Notes under the pieces: model-generated
Seen by the model: only the letters and a program-made list of their open reading frames with translations
Database searches by the model: none
What the model was told of the DNA's origin: nothing
Program-made: the position numbers and the translations under genes
NCBI RefSeq assembly: GCF_963576615.1
Contig: NC_088715.1
Coordinates: 51,748,007 to 51,812,006 of the forward strand
Direction of reading: 5' to 3'
Length of the DNA: 64,000 bases
DNA from: Watersipora subatra
Taxonomy: Eukaryota > Bryozoa > Gymnolaemata > Cheilostomatida > Watersiporidae
Shown: positions 24,284-35,300 of the stretch, one piece after another
Numbering within the stretch: the first letter of the stretch is position 1
How the letters are laid out: each line of letters starts with the position of its first letter

Positions 24284-24935
24284 TGTGAAGGAAATATTTG
24301 ACCTGAGATGGCTCCACAGACGTCATGCCTTTGTCCTCATTTTTTATTGCTGCCAGTGGGTGGTCAAGCCAACCCCTGACCTTTGTGGCGTGGCGTGTCC
24401 GGTCCCAATTGATTCATAGATATGGCCGGATGTAACACACACCAATAAAATTTAGAGAAAACACCATGTCACAACACCGTACAACCAGATCAGCAGTTTT
24501 TGCTCTTTCTTAGTTAGTTTACTGTTTGCCTTCATGCAATCAACATATCAATATTTTGCTTCGATCATATTTCATTACTCTATATTCAGCTTATATTCAA
24601 CAATGTGCCTGACATTGGAGGCAAAAGGTCAGTCAACTGCATATGCATATTTCTATACTTTCTTGAATATTATTGTTATTATTTGGCTTAAATCATACAT
24701 TCATTCATGTTTTATTATTGTGCTAATTATATCATGTAATTGCATTTAATTCTATCAAGGTTAACTTGTAGTTTTATCTTAATATCGTCTATTACAGACT
24801 TCACGGCAGATGCTGAGGTTAGATACATATAGTAATAAAGTTACACAACTAAAGCATCACCAGTAGAAGCCTTATTCTCTTCTAGTCAGCACAGTTGTTG
24901 CCGCTTTTTATAAGTGAAGTTTTAAGAACTTCACA
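24284..24935 (+). repeat. 3' LTR of the BEL/Pao element
   Basis: 652 bp and indistinguishable from the 5' LTR on reading. It is preceded by the polypurine tract at 24274-24283 and followed by the GACAT target duplication. Confidence 0.95.
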
Positions 24936-24940
24936 GACAT

Positions 24941-25080
24941 GTCCAGCCAATATCGCAGATACAATCACTAATGCTGCATGCTACGAACTTTTGAGCTTGT
25001 ACTGCCTGCATAACCCTGCATATCAGAATGCCATAAATTGTAGTTTTGATGGTAGGAATGAAGAGGACATATTTACATGA
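24941..25080 (+). CDS. Possible interrupted exon at the BEL insertion site
   Basis: With the element removed, the target reads TTTTGGATTCAG then ACATGTCCAGCC, which resembles a splice acceptor. The frame after it stays open for about 46 codons to a TGA at 25080, with four Cys and mixed composition (for example AACYELLSLYCLHNPAY). I recognise no family and see no partner exon, so this may be chance. Confidence 0.2.
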
Positions 25081-26020
25081 TACGCAGGAGTGGTCGCACA
25101 ACTCCTAAATGTTTGTAGCTGACGAGTTTACATGCTATAAAGAAATTGTCGCACAACTCAGCGTTTTTATATTAGCCTGTTGTGCTTTTAACCACGGCAG
25201 AGCCCATGTTTTATATCGTGGCTGATACGATAAAAATGCGTCTAAGATCAAATGTCAATTTGAAAATGCGTGAGCAATTTTTCTTTCAAATTCGGTATTA
25301 ATATTTCTAAAACACTCGCGTTGAAAACATATCTGCGTGGGAATGCTGTAAGGATGTCACCAATGAAGATGATGAAAATCTAATCTTTGATCGCAAAGAT
25401 TTATGCAATAATACGAATATTGATGTTTACATCATGCGCAGTACTTTGTTGTTAATATGTTTTCAAAAATATCCCCTTGAATCGGAGGTTTGAATCGACT
25501 CGAAGAATTAAATACGCAACGCTTGAAGCCATTTACAATCTTTGAAAAAGAAAAATACAACAACAAGTCATAGCATGTAACACTAGTGTATGCTGGTGCA
25601 ACAATGCTCGTAAAAACACATGCAAACTCTCTGCTTGCGGTACGCTAAGCGGACATCATATTTGACCTTCGAGGGATTTGTCACTCACAAAAACTGATGC
25701 CTCAGGGAGAGAGTTGAGGTTGCAGAGGTCATACTCAACTAGTCCCTTTTGATATAAACACATTTCATACAGAAACACTCTTTAAATAACCACAGATAAA
25801 GCTTTAAACAAAGACTTACACATCTAAAATATATACTAACTTGTAACCTAGATGGTAAGACTTCTAGCATAATTGTAATGCTCAGAAACCCCTCAAGATC
25901 AGTTCTTTAGATAATTGAATTATCTATCAAGGTAGTTTATTCGCCTTGTTAGGACAGTTATTAGGCTGATACAATAATATATATTGTATTACATTATTAT
26001 TTTTCATATAATATGTAACA
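25081..26020. other. Unassigned stretch
   Basis: Less AT-rich than its surroundings near 25130-25700, with a frame open over about 50 codons at 25330-25495 (acidic, containing NEDDENLIFDRKDLC). No splice partner or family was found. No shared repeat was recognised. Confidence 0.3.
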
Positions 26021-26028
26021 AAAATATT

Positions 26029-26100
26029 ACATCATATTACATCATTGCATAATAATATAATATATATATTATATTATAATGCAATGATGTAATATGATGT
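26029..26100. repeat. 72-bp near-perfect palindrome
   Basis: The arms ACATCATATTACATCATTGC and GCAATGATGTAATATGATGT are exact reverse complements at the two ends, joined by an A/T palindromic centre (TAATATAATATATATATTATA-type). It can form a cruciform. It lies just before the ATGTA-rich and (TA)n tract. Confidence 0.85.
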
Positions 26101-26103
26101 GTA

Positions 26104-26225
26104 GATATAGATATATATGTGTGATATAGATATGTAATATACATGTATATACATGTATACATGTACATTACATGTATATATATGTAATATACATGTATAT
26201 AGTATAATGTGATATATATATATAA

Positions 26226-26312
<87 letters not shown>
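26104..26312. repeat. ATAC/ATGT-rich tract followed by (TA)n microsatellite
   Basis: Alternating ATACATGTATA-type palindromic motifs (26104-26210) pass into a nearly pure TA run (26215-26312). The Tyr/Ile-repeat frames on the minus strand are products of this repeat. Confidence 0.9.
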
Positions 26313-26316
<4 letters not shown>

Positions 26317-26639
26317 GCTGACATCTAAATAAAACATGAATAAGCAAAAAAGGCTGCAATAGTGCGTCATAACAAAGCCATTATTTTTCTTAATTCTTTG
26401 GATTTTTTGTATAATTTGCTTTGTAATATTTTATTTATAGCAGTAAAGAATTTATTTCATTATTTTAAAGAAATACTAGGAATTGTTGACAAGCAATGCA
26501 TTTGTGAACTCAAAAATCTGCAAATTATTATTTTTGTTGATTTTTTCGCAAGTAAGTTGATTTAATTTTGTTCAACCAGATAAAGATTTTAAAGATCAAA
26601 GATGTGATCATTTGGAATTCTAATAGAATTTCATCAAAA

Positions 26640-26745
26640 ATATAGATATTTTTCTACCATTTGAGATATTGTTTCTTGTTTAAGTGATCTGACAGCCAGG
26701 ATGTTTCAAAATTAAAGTCAAAAAAACTTGGTAGCAGTTAAAAGC
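26640..26745 (+). mobile_element. MITE half-element (family of 56012-56408)
   Basis: Contains TTTTTCTACCATTTGAGATA, then AAGTGATCTGACAGCCAGGA and a TTCAAAATTAAAGTCAAAAA stretch. These match the left terminal repeat of the 56012-56408 element in the same order. No matching right arm was found nearby, so this is a single arm. Confidence 0.5.
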
Positions 26746-26749
26746 GCTT

Positions 26750-28700
26750 GAAGTCACAGCTTTTTATTATTGTGGTTTTTATTTAAATTACTTCGATAGT
26801 CCATGTTGTACTTTAACTAATGTACCTTCTCAATCTAGTCACAAACCACCTGACACTCTATAGAATTTGTACATACTTTATATTCTTTGGTAGCTACTTT
26901 AGTATCCAATTTGTAATTGATGAGTTACTATTACACTGAAATAAAATTAACTTTGGTTCTCAATATTTTTTCAATTATTTTTAACAAGTTTACAAACAAT
27001 TGCATCTAATATCTTGCAGTGCTGGTATATTATGGCCAAAACATACTGTAACAAATTGTTAGGCCTTGCAAGACAACTCTGCTATGAACTTGTAGCAAAC
27101 ATCAATTGCTAGTGTAATATTTTGCCTGTGAATTATCCACAAATCAATTTTAATATAATAATATCAATATGTTGTCCTGTGTAATATAAATACATGTGTA
27201 TATTTTTAGAATTTATTTTTAATAATTTCAGGTTTAAAACCATTATTATTCTAAGTGACGTGGTACTTTTTTAAAGCATTTGCGTTGTTATTACAAGTGA
27301 AGCCAATTTATTTTTTTAAATGTTAGCAATACACCGGATATAAACATTTATGCTGATCAACGTGAATTTGTCGAAACAGCATGACGAAGGCAGCAACAAA
27401 CTTAATACAAAATGTTTCTAAGAAATGTTGGCTGTTCAAAATGTTGTAGATTATGTATCATCTTCAACCTCTTTTCCAAACAGGCTCATAGAATTATAGT
27501 GGTATTAATTTGTGCGCATTTCACTGTTTCCTACTTTTAATAGAATGTTGAATTGGTAATTAAAAGAGTGTATTATTTATATGTAATAGAATATGTTTTA
27601 TTTACTAACCTTCTGCCAGATATAGATCATTTTATTGTTACATTTATGGATGTTAAAGTTTCATTGCAAAATGTGCTCGCTGCCGTCAACTAGCAAATCA
27701 CAACGAAGCAACTAGTATAAACATCCAACTACTTTAATACATGTGAATTTATGAGCATTCAGTAATGAAATCAGCTCCAACATATTCACTCTTTATTTAC
27801 TAGTGAGTTGTAAAATTTGTAATGTACATTTTCTGTTGTAGTGTTTCTAATGTACATACAGCTTTTGGGGAGTATGACACCTTTAGATTTGCAAATATTC
27901 AGTCAAAACAATTCCTTTATTCTAAATGCGAATGTTATGCAATGCTCTATTATCTATTTTGAGAAGTTAATGATGATACAGCTAACAGTGTTTACTCAAA
28001 GGTAATAAGTTTTAAAACCTAGAAAACATATTCTCTTATCATTAAGGCTAACGAGTGTGCGTTCTTGTAAAACTGTTTTTGATGTAAGTGGTTGCCATAT
28101 AAAATACGTACAAGGATATTAACATGCAAATAACATGGTGCTAAACCGATCAGGTGGTAGTTTATGGAGTTTCCTTTCTCGGCTCAAAGAGCTAAACTTT
28201 ATCTTAAAGTTACTTAAATATTTAGTATGGCCATAATGTATTAATAAATTAGTTCTGGTGTCAAACAATTGCTTTACTGTTTGTAAAACTATATATTTTG
28301 GCTAATAGTATAAACATTATAATTTTAATTGTAGCTAACCAAAGCAATGTCAACATTCGATTAGCTTTAGAAGATGTTGGTAATCTTAATTGTTTTATTT
28401 CCCTTCCTTTCCTTTCTTCCTTCTCTGCCTTCATTTTCTTTTCCCCCTTTTTGTTCTGTTTTGCAATATCTTTCTCTCTCTCTCTCTGACTCCTCTCCCT
28501 CCCTAAAAATTTATTAATTATGAAATAGAATTTTCCCGGTCAATAGTGCCGTATTTAATTCGTGTTGGTTTTTGAAAGTTCTGTTCTGGTATCTGTGGTA
28601 ATCTGTAAGTTTATTTGCAAGCTACACTATAGTTAAGCTAGCTATATTGGCTAGACATCCCTTGACTATCTAATAACTGAGCAATTAGCAAAATTTTAAA
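26750..28700. other. Non-coding stretch with a (TC)n run
   Basis: No exon or element was recognised. A pyrimidine-rich tract with TCTCTCTCTCTCTC lies at about 28463-28500. The 63-codon plus frame across it (28298-28489) is a product of that composition. Confidence 0.4.
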
Positions 28701-28709
28701 ATTGTAGTT

Positions 28710-29045
28710 AGGTTAAGCCTGGTTCCTATAGACACTGTCAGAACCGGTGGCCGGATCACATGGCTATCGGCAGTAAAACATGAACCTGCGTGCAGAGTAC
28801 AGCCGGTAGTTGCAGCCATTAGTTGCCGGTAGAGTTTAACATTGTTCAACTTTTGCAAGGAGTTGCAAACAAAACCTTTACCGAAATACACTCTACGAGT
28901 GAAGGAAAGCACTTTTGAGCAGCCATTTTTATGTCATAATCAGCGACTCAGCTTTATGTGAACATAAGCCACATCGGCCACATAAGCCACACTTGCGCAA
29001 GGTTACTGCCGGGTTCTCGCAGCCAATATGGATACTGGGCTTTAG
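28710..29045. mobile_element. Candidate MITE with AAGCCTGG-type termini
   Basis: The left end TAAGCCTGGTTCCTATAG (28713-28730) and the right end ATATGGATACTGGGCTTTA (29025-29043) are imperfect inverted repeats. The interior is GC-richer than the surroundings and has internal repeats (CCACATCGGCCACATAAGCC). The 75-codon minus frame inside is probably incidental. The target duplication is unclear (TTAA-like on the left only). Confidence 0.4.
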
Positions 29046-29099
29046 TTTTGTTTACAAAAAAAAAACTTCTGAAATATCAAAAAGGTTCAACTACGTGTA

Positions 29100-30110
29100 G
29101 GATTTAGCCATAATTACTTTTATTCTAAGTAAATCATGGAAACGAAATAAGCAAGGAAAAACACAAAAGCTATTAGCTTTGTCTAGAACATAATAATCTG
29201 CTTACAGCTTGAGTAACTATTACATAACAGAACTTTATATGGCAATATTATTGATTGCACGGGTTTATAATCTTCATAGAATCAAATAGTGCATAACCTC
29301 ATTGGGTTATAATTTAGTGTTACAAAACCTCTTCCAACAAAAAGTGACTAGGACACAGGCTGGCTTTCAGAAGAAGATAAGGTTTTTCATAATATCATAT
29401 AAGTGTTGCAAGATGTAAGGGCTATTGTTATTTTTACTGTTGCAATGATGGAATGGCCAATTAACAATATTCCAGACTGTCTATCTCTAAGCTTCCCAAG
29501 AGAGTTGTTTTTCATTGGTGGCAAGGCCTGAAATTATGTAATATGAGTGAAACGAGCAGACAAATTTTGATAATTTTTATTCTGAAAAGATCAGCAAGTA
29601 TCAGTATATCCATACAAATAATATAATATAATGAAATAACAGTATTACTTGGCAAGAAAAAATCAGAGTTCAACAAGAAAATTTGTAAACATGTTTGCGG
29701 TTGAAAAATGTGTAAAAAGTGTATGATTTGGGTATACTCTTTTTCAATGTAATATTAAACATTGCCTTTTTAGCAGGATGATATTTATAATAAATTTTAA
29801 ATTAAAAAAAGTTTAACTGAGTGGGGCAATTTATATTATCAGCAATGGAATTTCCTCTGATGAAAAAGCAATTTTTAGATTTGGTTAAAAACTAGGGATA
29901 AATTGCGATGTTCGAAATTTTTGTTAATTTTCAAACAGAGTGCCCACAGGTGGGTGCTTAAGAGGCTAGTTCTTACAAACCAGATCGATTTTCGAAACCA
30001 AATATTTTTGGCAGCCTACCAAAAGCCAAGAATCGCAGAAATGACCAAAAAATGTGAAAATTCATAGTGTTTATGCTGATAATACCCATACATAGGCAAA
30101 GTAGGATTTA
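29100..30110. other. Non-coding stretch, nothing recognised
   Basis: AT-rich, without a recognisable exon, RNA gene or shared repeat. It ends where homology with the second segmental copy begins. Confidence 0.4.
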
Positions 30111-30429
30111 TTTTAGTTATTAGAATAGTTAATTACATTAATTAATTAATATAATTAATTAAAGTTTTGAAGTTTTTTATTTATTTGCAGATGAGTAGTT
30201 TTCCATGTAGTTTCAGTATAAAAAATTCTTACTGGAATGAGCAGACAAAACTAATACAAATCAAATAAATACTTGACAAATTAAAACTATATTCAAAATA
30301 AAATATATTTTATATATAAATAAACTAAATCAAAACAATTCAGATTAATTTAATTTTACAAGCTTACCAAATTGCTATAATCTCAAAGTTAATACATGCT
30401 GCATTGCTTGGACCATGACATTGCTTGAT

Positions 30430-30579
30430 ATGCATATGGAGAAACACAACAATCATTCTCGATTTGTAAAATTTGACCTGTCGAGGAAAGACAACTTTCG
30501 GTCAATAGAATTTTGCACAAAACATCCAGGAATTACATCAGATGTCTATAAAGCTTTAGTAACTGAGGTAACCAAATAA
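30430..30579 (+). CDS. Conserved 49-codon frame, copy A
   Basis: The frame starts ATG CAT ATG GAG and ends TAA, and aligns without any gap to 44422-44571 in copy B. Over the last 35 codons most differences between the copies are silent, and the segment SRKDNF[RW]SIE[FI]CTKHPG is kept. That is unusual beside the indel-rich flanks. It may be an exon, with the final GAG|GTAACC as a donor, or just a slowly changing block. I recognise no family. Confidence 0.3.
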   Translation: MHMEKHNNHSRFVKFDLSRKDNFRSIEFCTKHPGITSDVYKALVTEVTK

Positions 30580-32404
30580 TATAATAAATAGTTCACTGTT
30601 GTTACTATATTTAGCTCTCCCTACAAGTGAATAAACCTGGTTGATGGAATTTGAAGGAAAAGAGCCAATCAGCTTCTCCAAGAAACTAAGACAGTAAAAG
30701 GTTTAGAATATTATGTAATAAATACTGATTGAAGCTGTGCACAAATCCTTTTGTAGACTGGGGTAGTAAAGGAGTAATTATATAGGCCATTGTTTCCTTC
30801 TGATTCTATTATCAGTTGGGACTCCTATACTGATAACGCTGGTCCACGTGTCTGGGTTGGTGTTCTACTGCACCATTTATGTCCCTTGGACTCAAAGTGG
30901 CTGTGAGAATCTGACAGCAATCTTATGCATCAAAACCTTGTGACATAAGACTCATTGACTTGTGTTCACAAGTTGTCACTATTAGCTAGGTTTTTGCAGA
31001 ATGCCTAAGTAGCTGTAATCAACTAAAACAGAGGTTGTTTTAGGACTTCTTATATCCTTGGTGATACCTTGGTGGCAATCTTGTGCCACTTTCACTTTTT
31101 CATTCAGTATATTATTTTTGAAAAGTATAGACTGTGGCTTGATTGCATGAGTTCAACAATTGTTTAACTTTTCCAAATTCTGAGAGTTGCAGCCACAGCC
31201 GGCTGTTAACGGCGGTACTCAAAGGGTGTATTGCCATTTCATGGTGATAGGCAGGCAAACCTGTTGCTGGGCCTAGTGCCTTTTTTGGAACCAGCTTTTA
31301 TCACTGACCACACTTTTTTGTGCTGTGGCAAGTTATCAAAACCAACAAGCCTTTAATAAAATATTTTAAAATTACATTGAATAGAAAAGGGCAAACAATC
31401 AAAATGCGGCAATGTCATTTTTTTCAAAAATAGAGCTAAACCAAAACTTTACAAATATCTTTTTCTAAACTATTGGAAGGTCATTTTGTAAATAATAAAA
31501 ACCTAACTAAAAAACACTTTATATTTCAGTGGCATACAGCAGCAGGTGATTAAAAGGCTGTTAAAAATCTAATAACTTTGCTGCAGCATTTTTCCATGTT
31601 TTCAAATGATTTGTAATATTGATTTTTACAGTTTTGTTTTCTTTAATATTTTTCCTGATGAACAAAATGAAATTTTTTTAATAATAACTGTTACTTCCTG
31701 GTAACATCAGCCATTTTACAGAAATTTTCTAGTTACAATAACAGCTTTCACTGTTTTCTGCTCTGATCTATATTTCTATAATATTTATGCCTTGCTTGAC
31801 TATAATAAGTGAAGTTTGATGCTCTTAAACTTCTGGTACTCCTGGTACTCCTGGTACTCCTGGTAAAGATTTCTTATAGAGACCCCAATACAAAAATGTC
31901 AGCCTATTCATATATAGTTAGTAAATTTCTTAAATATTATGAGTGTCTAAGGAGGGCAATATTTATCAGTTTTTAAATTAGGCTATTATCAACATTTTCA
32001 TAAGTGTTCAATTGAGCAATATTTATTCATCTCAAAGCATAAATATATCATTTTGTTCTTAAAGATTTTGCCAAGAAAAATGTACAAACCCAGCACTTCC
32101 TAACATATGAATATTATTATTATACTTGTTTACTTTAGCACTTTCTTTATTATGAAATAAACATTTTTAATGCAACAACATTCTTAATTTTAATTTTCAA
32201 GCCCAAGATTTAACATATAGAAAATTCATCTGTTTTGGCTGACTTGCCAGGCAAAACAAGCAAATATATTTTATGCTTCAATGAATCAAAAACCAAAAAA
32301 TTCATACATCAAACAATTTTAATTTGTTTATTGAACTTTTTGAAAGCAATTTGTTTTAATTAAGCAACACAAATAACAAAAATAAATGAATAAAAATTTA
32401 AATA

Positions 32405-32700
32405 AATCTTCATTTACTTTAAAGATTATTCTTACAATTTTAAACATTTCATAAAATTCTGCAGAAAACAAAGAGCAACCTTGACATTGTCTCCCCTTAA
32501 CGCGTGCAGAAAGCTTGCCATTGTGATGTAATCGCTTGTAGACATACCAAATATTTCACTAATTGTAACTCTTCCATTATTGTCACAATAATTGCTTTGG
32601 TTATGATAAGCTCATGTTTAAACATAGAGACTTCTACTTTAGGTGCAAGTTAGTAGACACTAAACTATTTAAGTCTCTCCTTTGACCAGAACAAAGCCAA
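32405..32700. promoter_or_regulatory. Conserved upstream block of the secreted-protein gene, copy A
   Basis: About 300 bases directly upstream of the TATA box match copy B (46370-46680) almost base for base, including ACGCGTGCAGAAAGCTTGCC and GATGTAATCGCTTGTAGACA, while sequence further upstream and in the intron has drifted. Conservation here fits a proximal promoter. The minus strand also holds a 59-codon open frame (about 32428-32607; contains GRVTISEIFGMSTSDYITMA) that could be an exon of another gene. Copy B changes several of its residues, so a regulatory reading is preferred. Confidence 0.45.
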
Positions 32701-32726
32701 CACAGTTTCAAGTCCTGTCCAAAGCA

Positions 32727-32761
32727 TATAAATACGGAGTTGAAGGCGAGGTTTGTCATTC
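32727..32761 (+). promoter_or_regulatory. TATA box and initiator, copy A
   Basis: TATAAATA at 32727-32734 is followed about 30 bases later by TCATTCG (32756-32762), an initiator-like sequence. Both are kept in copy B (46694 and 46723). This places the transcription start at about 32758. Confidence 0.6.
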
Positions 32762-32826
32762 GAGTTGGTTCATGCAGCAGAGAACATATCTTATCTAGTT
32801 ATCAGTCAGTCTTGGTAGACGAAGAG

Positions 32827-34621
32827 ATGTAAGTATATCTAATTTTATTTACGGAATATTATTTTATTGTTACTTGTTATTGAGATCTTTAATATGCAGA
32901 GTTCTCAAAATATTTTCAAAAGTAATTTTACTCACTGAAACATTAACTTTATTGTAGAAAAATAAAGCCTTTACGTAAAGCTCAAATTGTTTCATTTGCT
33001 TTGAAACCTGCTTTGAGTGTTAAATTTTAGTCAGTTATTTTGTTCTTGATTGTTCAATCAAGTTGTGTTAAAAACTTTAAACTATGTTTTCAGAATTGGT
33101 GTTAACTTTGCAATTAATTTTTTTTATTGAATCTTGTTATATTTGCACTTATAGCATTATACCATATGAGCTGATAAACTAATAACTAGTATATAACTAT
33201 AACTATTAAATCTTGTTATATTCACATGAGATTCATTAGGTAAGCATTATACAATATGAGTTCATACCCTAGCAACTAGTTTTTGTACTAGTAAAATGGC
33301 TCTTGTCTTGTTTCTTTGGTTTAAAAAGACAAACAGCCTGATTGTTAAACAAAAGTTAACAACCTGTTCATAAAACAAAGTTCCTCACAATTCTAAGAAA
33401 ACTTTGTTAGGCAGTTTCGAAGAGTTTGTTCTGAGAGTTTTTATTGTTACGTTATTTTACATGTCACCCTCTAAAATTAATCTTATTTAGCAAATAATAA
33501 TATTATATTTTGGTCTCTTTTACAGAATGTTGCTATCTTTAAAATAAACCATAAATAATTTTAACTCGACTAAAAGGTAGTAGGCCTCTTTGCAGTTGTG
33601 GCATTGCAAAAAGCTGTTTTATGAAAATATTTTGTGGCATTTACTGGAAAAAACAACGCAAAAGAAATATTGACTTAGAACTTTATTGCTTGCTTATTTA
33701 TAAGACAACTGAAAACACGAGTATTGGAAAATCTATAAAACAAATTAATAAAATGATTATCAGTATATAATAATATCATTATTGGCAATGGTCTGACTGT
33801 TGGCACAAAAATTTGCTCTTGCTTTGATGAGCTAAGCTTGAATTTCTGTTTTGAAACATGTTCATTGCTTAGATAGCCAACATCATCTTTATAGCTTACT
33901 TTATAAACTTTAAATATAATTTTGTAAACAATATTCTAGTTATTCTAACAACGGATACTTTTTATTGCATCGAGTAAATACTACAATTAATGTCATAATG
34001 ACAACCACGCTGTATATTGAAGCTCAGTTACAACTTGGAAATGTTAAAATGCTTGTAATCCAACCAATAGCAAGTGAGTGTCGGGGTTCTTTATACAATT
34101 TAAAAACATTTTGATGAATAAATCGTCAGATTTAAAATTTATCATTAAAAATCACTATCTCTAATTTTTAATGTACATTTCCAAAGTATGACTCATAGTC
34201 AAAGCTAACTCATAAGTTTTATGTATATAGGGCCAAAGGTACAGAAGTCATGATGCTTCTTGTTGTTGGACTGCTGATGATAAAGATGAAGGCATGTCTT
34301 GGTGAAGAAAATACAACTACTGCAGTTGGTTCTCTTTCTAACCAAGTTTCAAATGCAACAACTACGGCAAGTATTATTGTGATGACCACAACCATGAGTC
34401 CCAGTCAAACAAGAATGGCAACTACCCAAAAAATGGATGATGCAATGGCTGCCCGTAAGAAACGGCACATTATTGCAATCACTCGAAGAGAAGAAAGGAT
34501 GGCAACCATGCAAAATGCTGATGAAATAGCAACCGTACGAAAAGCAGATGATATGACAACTACCCACATTTATGTAGCAGATGACAAAACGACCACCCGG
34601 ATGGCAGATAACAATCACTAA
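32827..34621 (+). CDS. Small secreted threonine-rich protein, copy A (two exons, split start codon)
   Basis: Proposed CDS: 32827-32828 joined to 34231-34621. Exon 1 ends GAGAT before the donor GTAAGTAT; exon 2 starts GGCCAAAGG after TATATAG, so splicing makes ATG GCC AAA GGT in frame. The 130-residue product starts MAKGTEVMMLLVVGLLMIKM, a clear signal peptide probably cut near ACLG/EEN. The mature part is Thr/Met/Ala-rich, with N-glycosylation sequons NTT and NAT, a basic ARKKRH site that could be a proprotein-convertase cut, and the start of a 9-residue repeat of the type (I/M)ADDKTTTH. A frame change near 34608 ends it early (MADNNH stop), although the sequence beyond would encode more repeats in another frame. 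AATAAA lies at 34785. The repeats and Thr content suggest a mucin-like secreted peptide precursor; that is inference. No family is recognised. Confidence 0.7.
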
Positions 34622-34989
34622 GACGGCAGATGACATGAAAACCACCCAAATGGCAGATGAAATGACAACAACCTTCTAAAAAGCAAATCAACTTACATCC
34701 ACTCGAAAAGCAAGTAAAACAGTCGCAACCCAGAAGGCAAACCAGCGGTCCATGACTTTGAGTAAATGCATTATTTGCTATTCAAATAAAAAAAGGTTTT
34801 ACCTGTACAGCAAAAATACTGACAGTAAGTTGGTCGGCAACTGCTAAAAAAAAAGTTGACATTAACTGACTAAAGAGGTGAACAAACCAATCATTTTTAT
34901 GGCAACTTTCACAAATAGCATGTCTAAAATACTCAATGCAACAATAATCTTTAGGAAGCAGCTCGCTGAAAATTGTTTAAAAAGCAACT

Positions 34990-35300
34990 GTTTGAATTGT
35001 TCAAGTGTGTCACCTTTGTCTTTATGGCTTTTTGGTGCAACCATTGCTGTGTTTCGTATATCTCTGTGGTATTTCACTGTATGCTTTTACCTTTGCAGGG
35101 TTTTTATGATATGCTTTTTATCTCTGTGGTATTTTACCATATTTTGTGCATATCTGCGGTGTTTTATTGTACTTTGAATAATTCTGTGTTGTTACATTGT
35201 ATGTTTTATATTTCTTTAGCAGTATCTTGTGTATCTGTGTGGTATTGCTCTGTGTGTTATATCAATTTGTGTTGCTGTATATTATACTGGCAAATGTGTG
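34990..35300. repeat. Degenerate ~35-bp tandem repeat (TATCTCTGTGGTATTTTACC-type), copy A
   Basis: Six or so imperfect units of the kind ATATCTCTGTGGTATTTYAC then TGTAYTTT run from 35055 to 35290. They give Tyr/Phe/Cys-rich open frames (up to 136 codons). The matching stretch in copy B (48700-48970) has different breaks, arguing against a protein. It may form the 3' UTR of the secreted-protein gene. Confidence 0.5.

Larger units (their letters stand above)
16118..24935 (+). mobile_element. Complete BEL/Pao LTR retrotransposon
   Basis: An 8818-bp element flanked by a 5-bp target duplication GACAT (16113-16117 and 24936-24940). Two 652-bp direct LTRs begin TGTGAAG and end CTTCACA, a perfect 7-bp inverted terminus. 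Between them are a 1.2 kb leader with a minisatellite, one uninterrupted Gag-Pol frame (18008-24136), and a polypurine tract AAGGTGGGAG (24274-24283) immediately before the 3' LTR. The domain order (Gag, zinc knuckles, aspartic protease, RT, RNase H, integrase) is that of BEL/Pao rather than Gypsy or Copia only in its sequence signatures, so the family call rests on the protein. No env-like frame follows pol. Matching LTRs and an open frame point to a recent insertion. Confidence 0.95.

Noticed and set aside
26037-26370. Tyr/Ile-repeat frames of 60-98 codons on the minus strand
   Set aside because: Direct translation of the (TA)n microsatellite.
34862-35077. 71-codon minus-strand frame
   Set aside because: No motif, not preserved in the duplicate segment.
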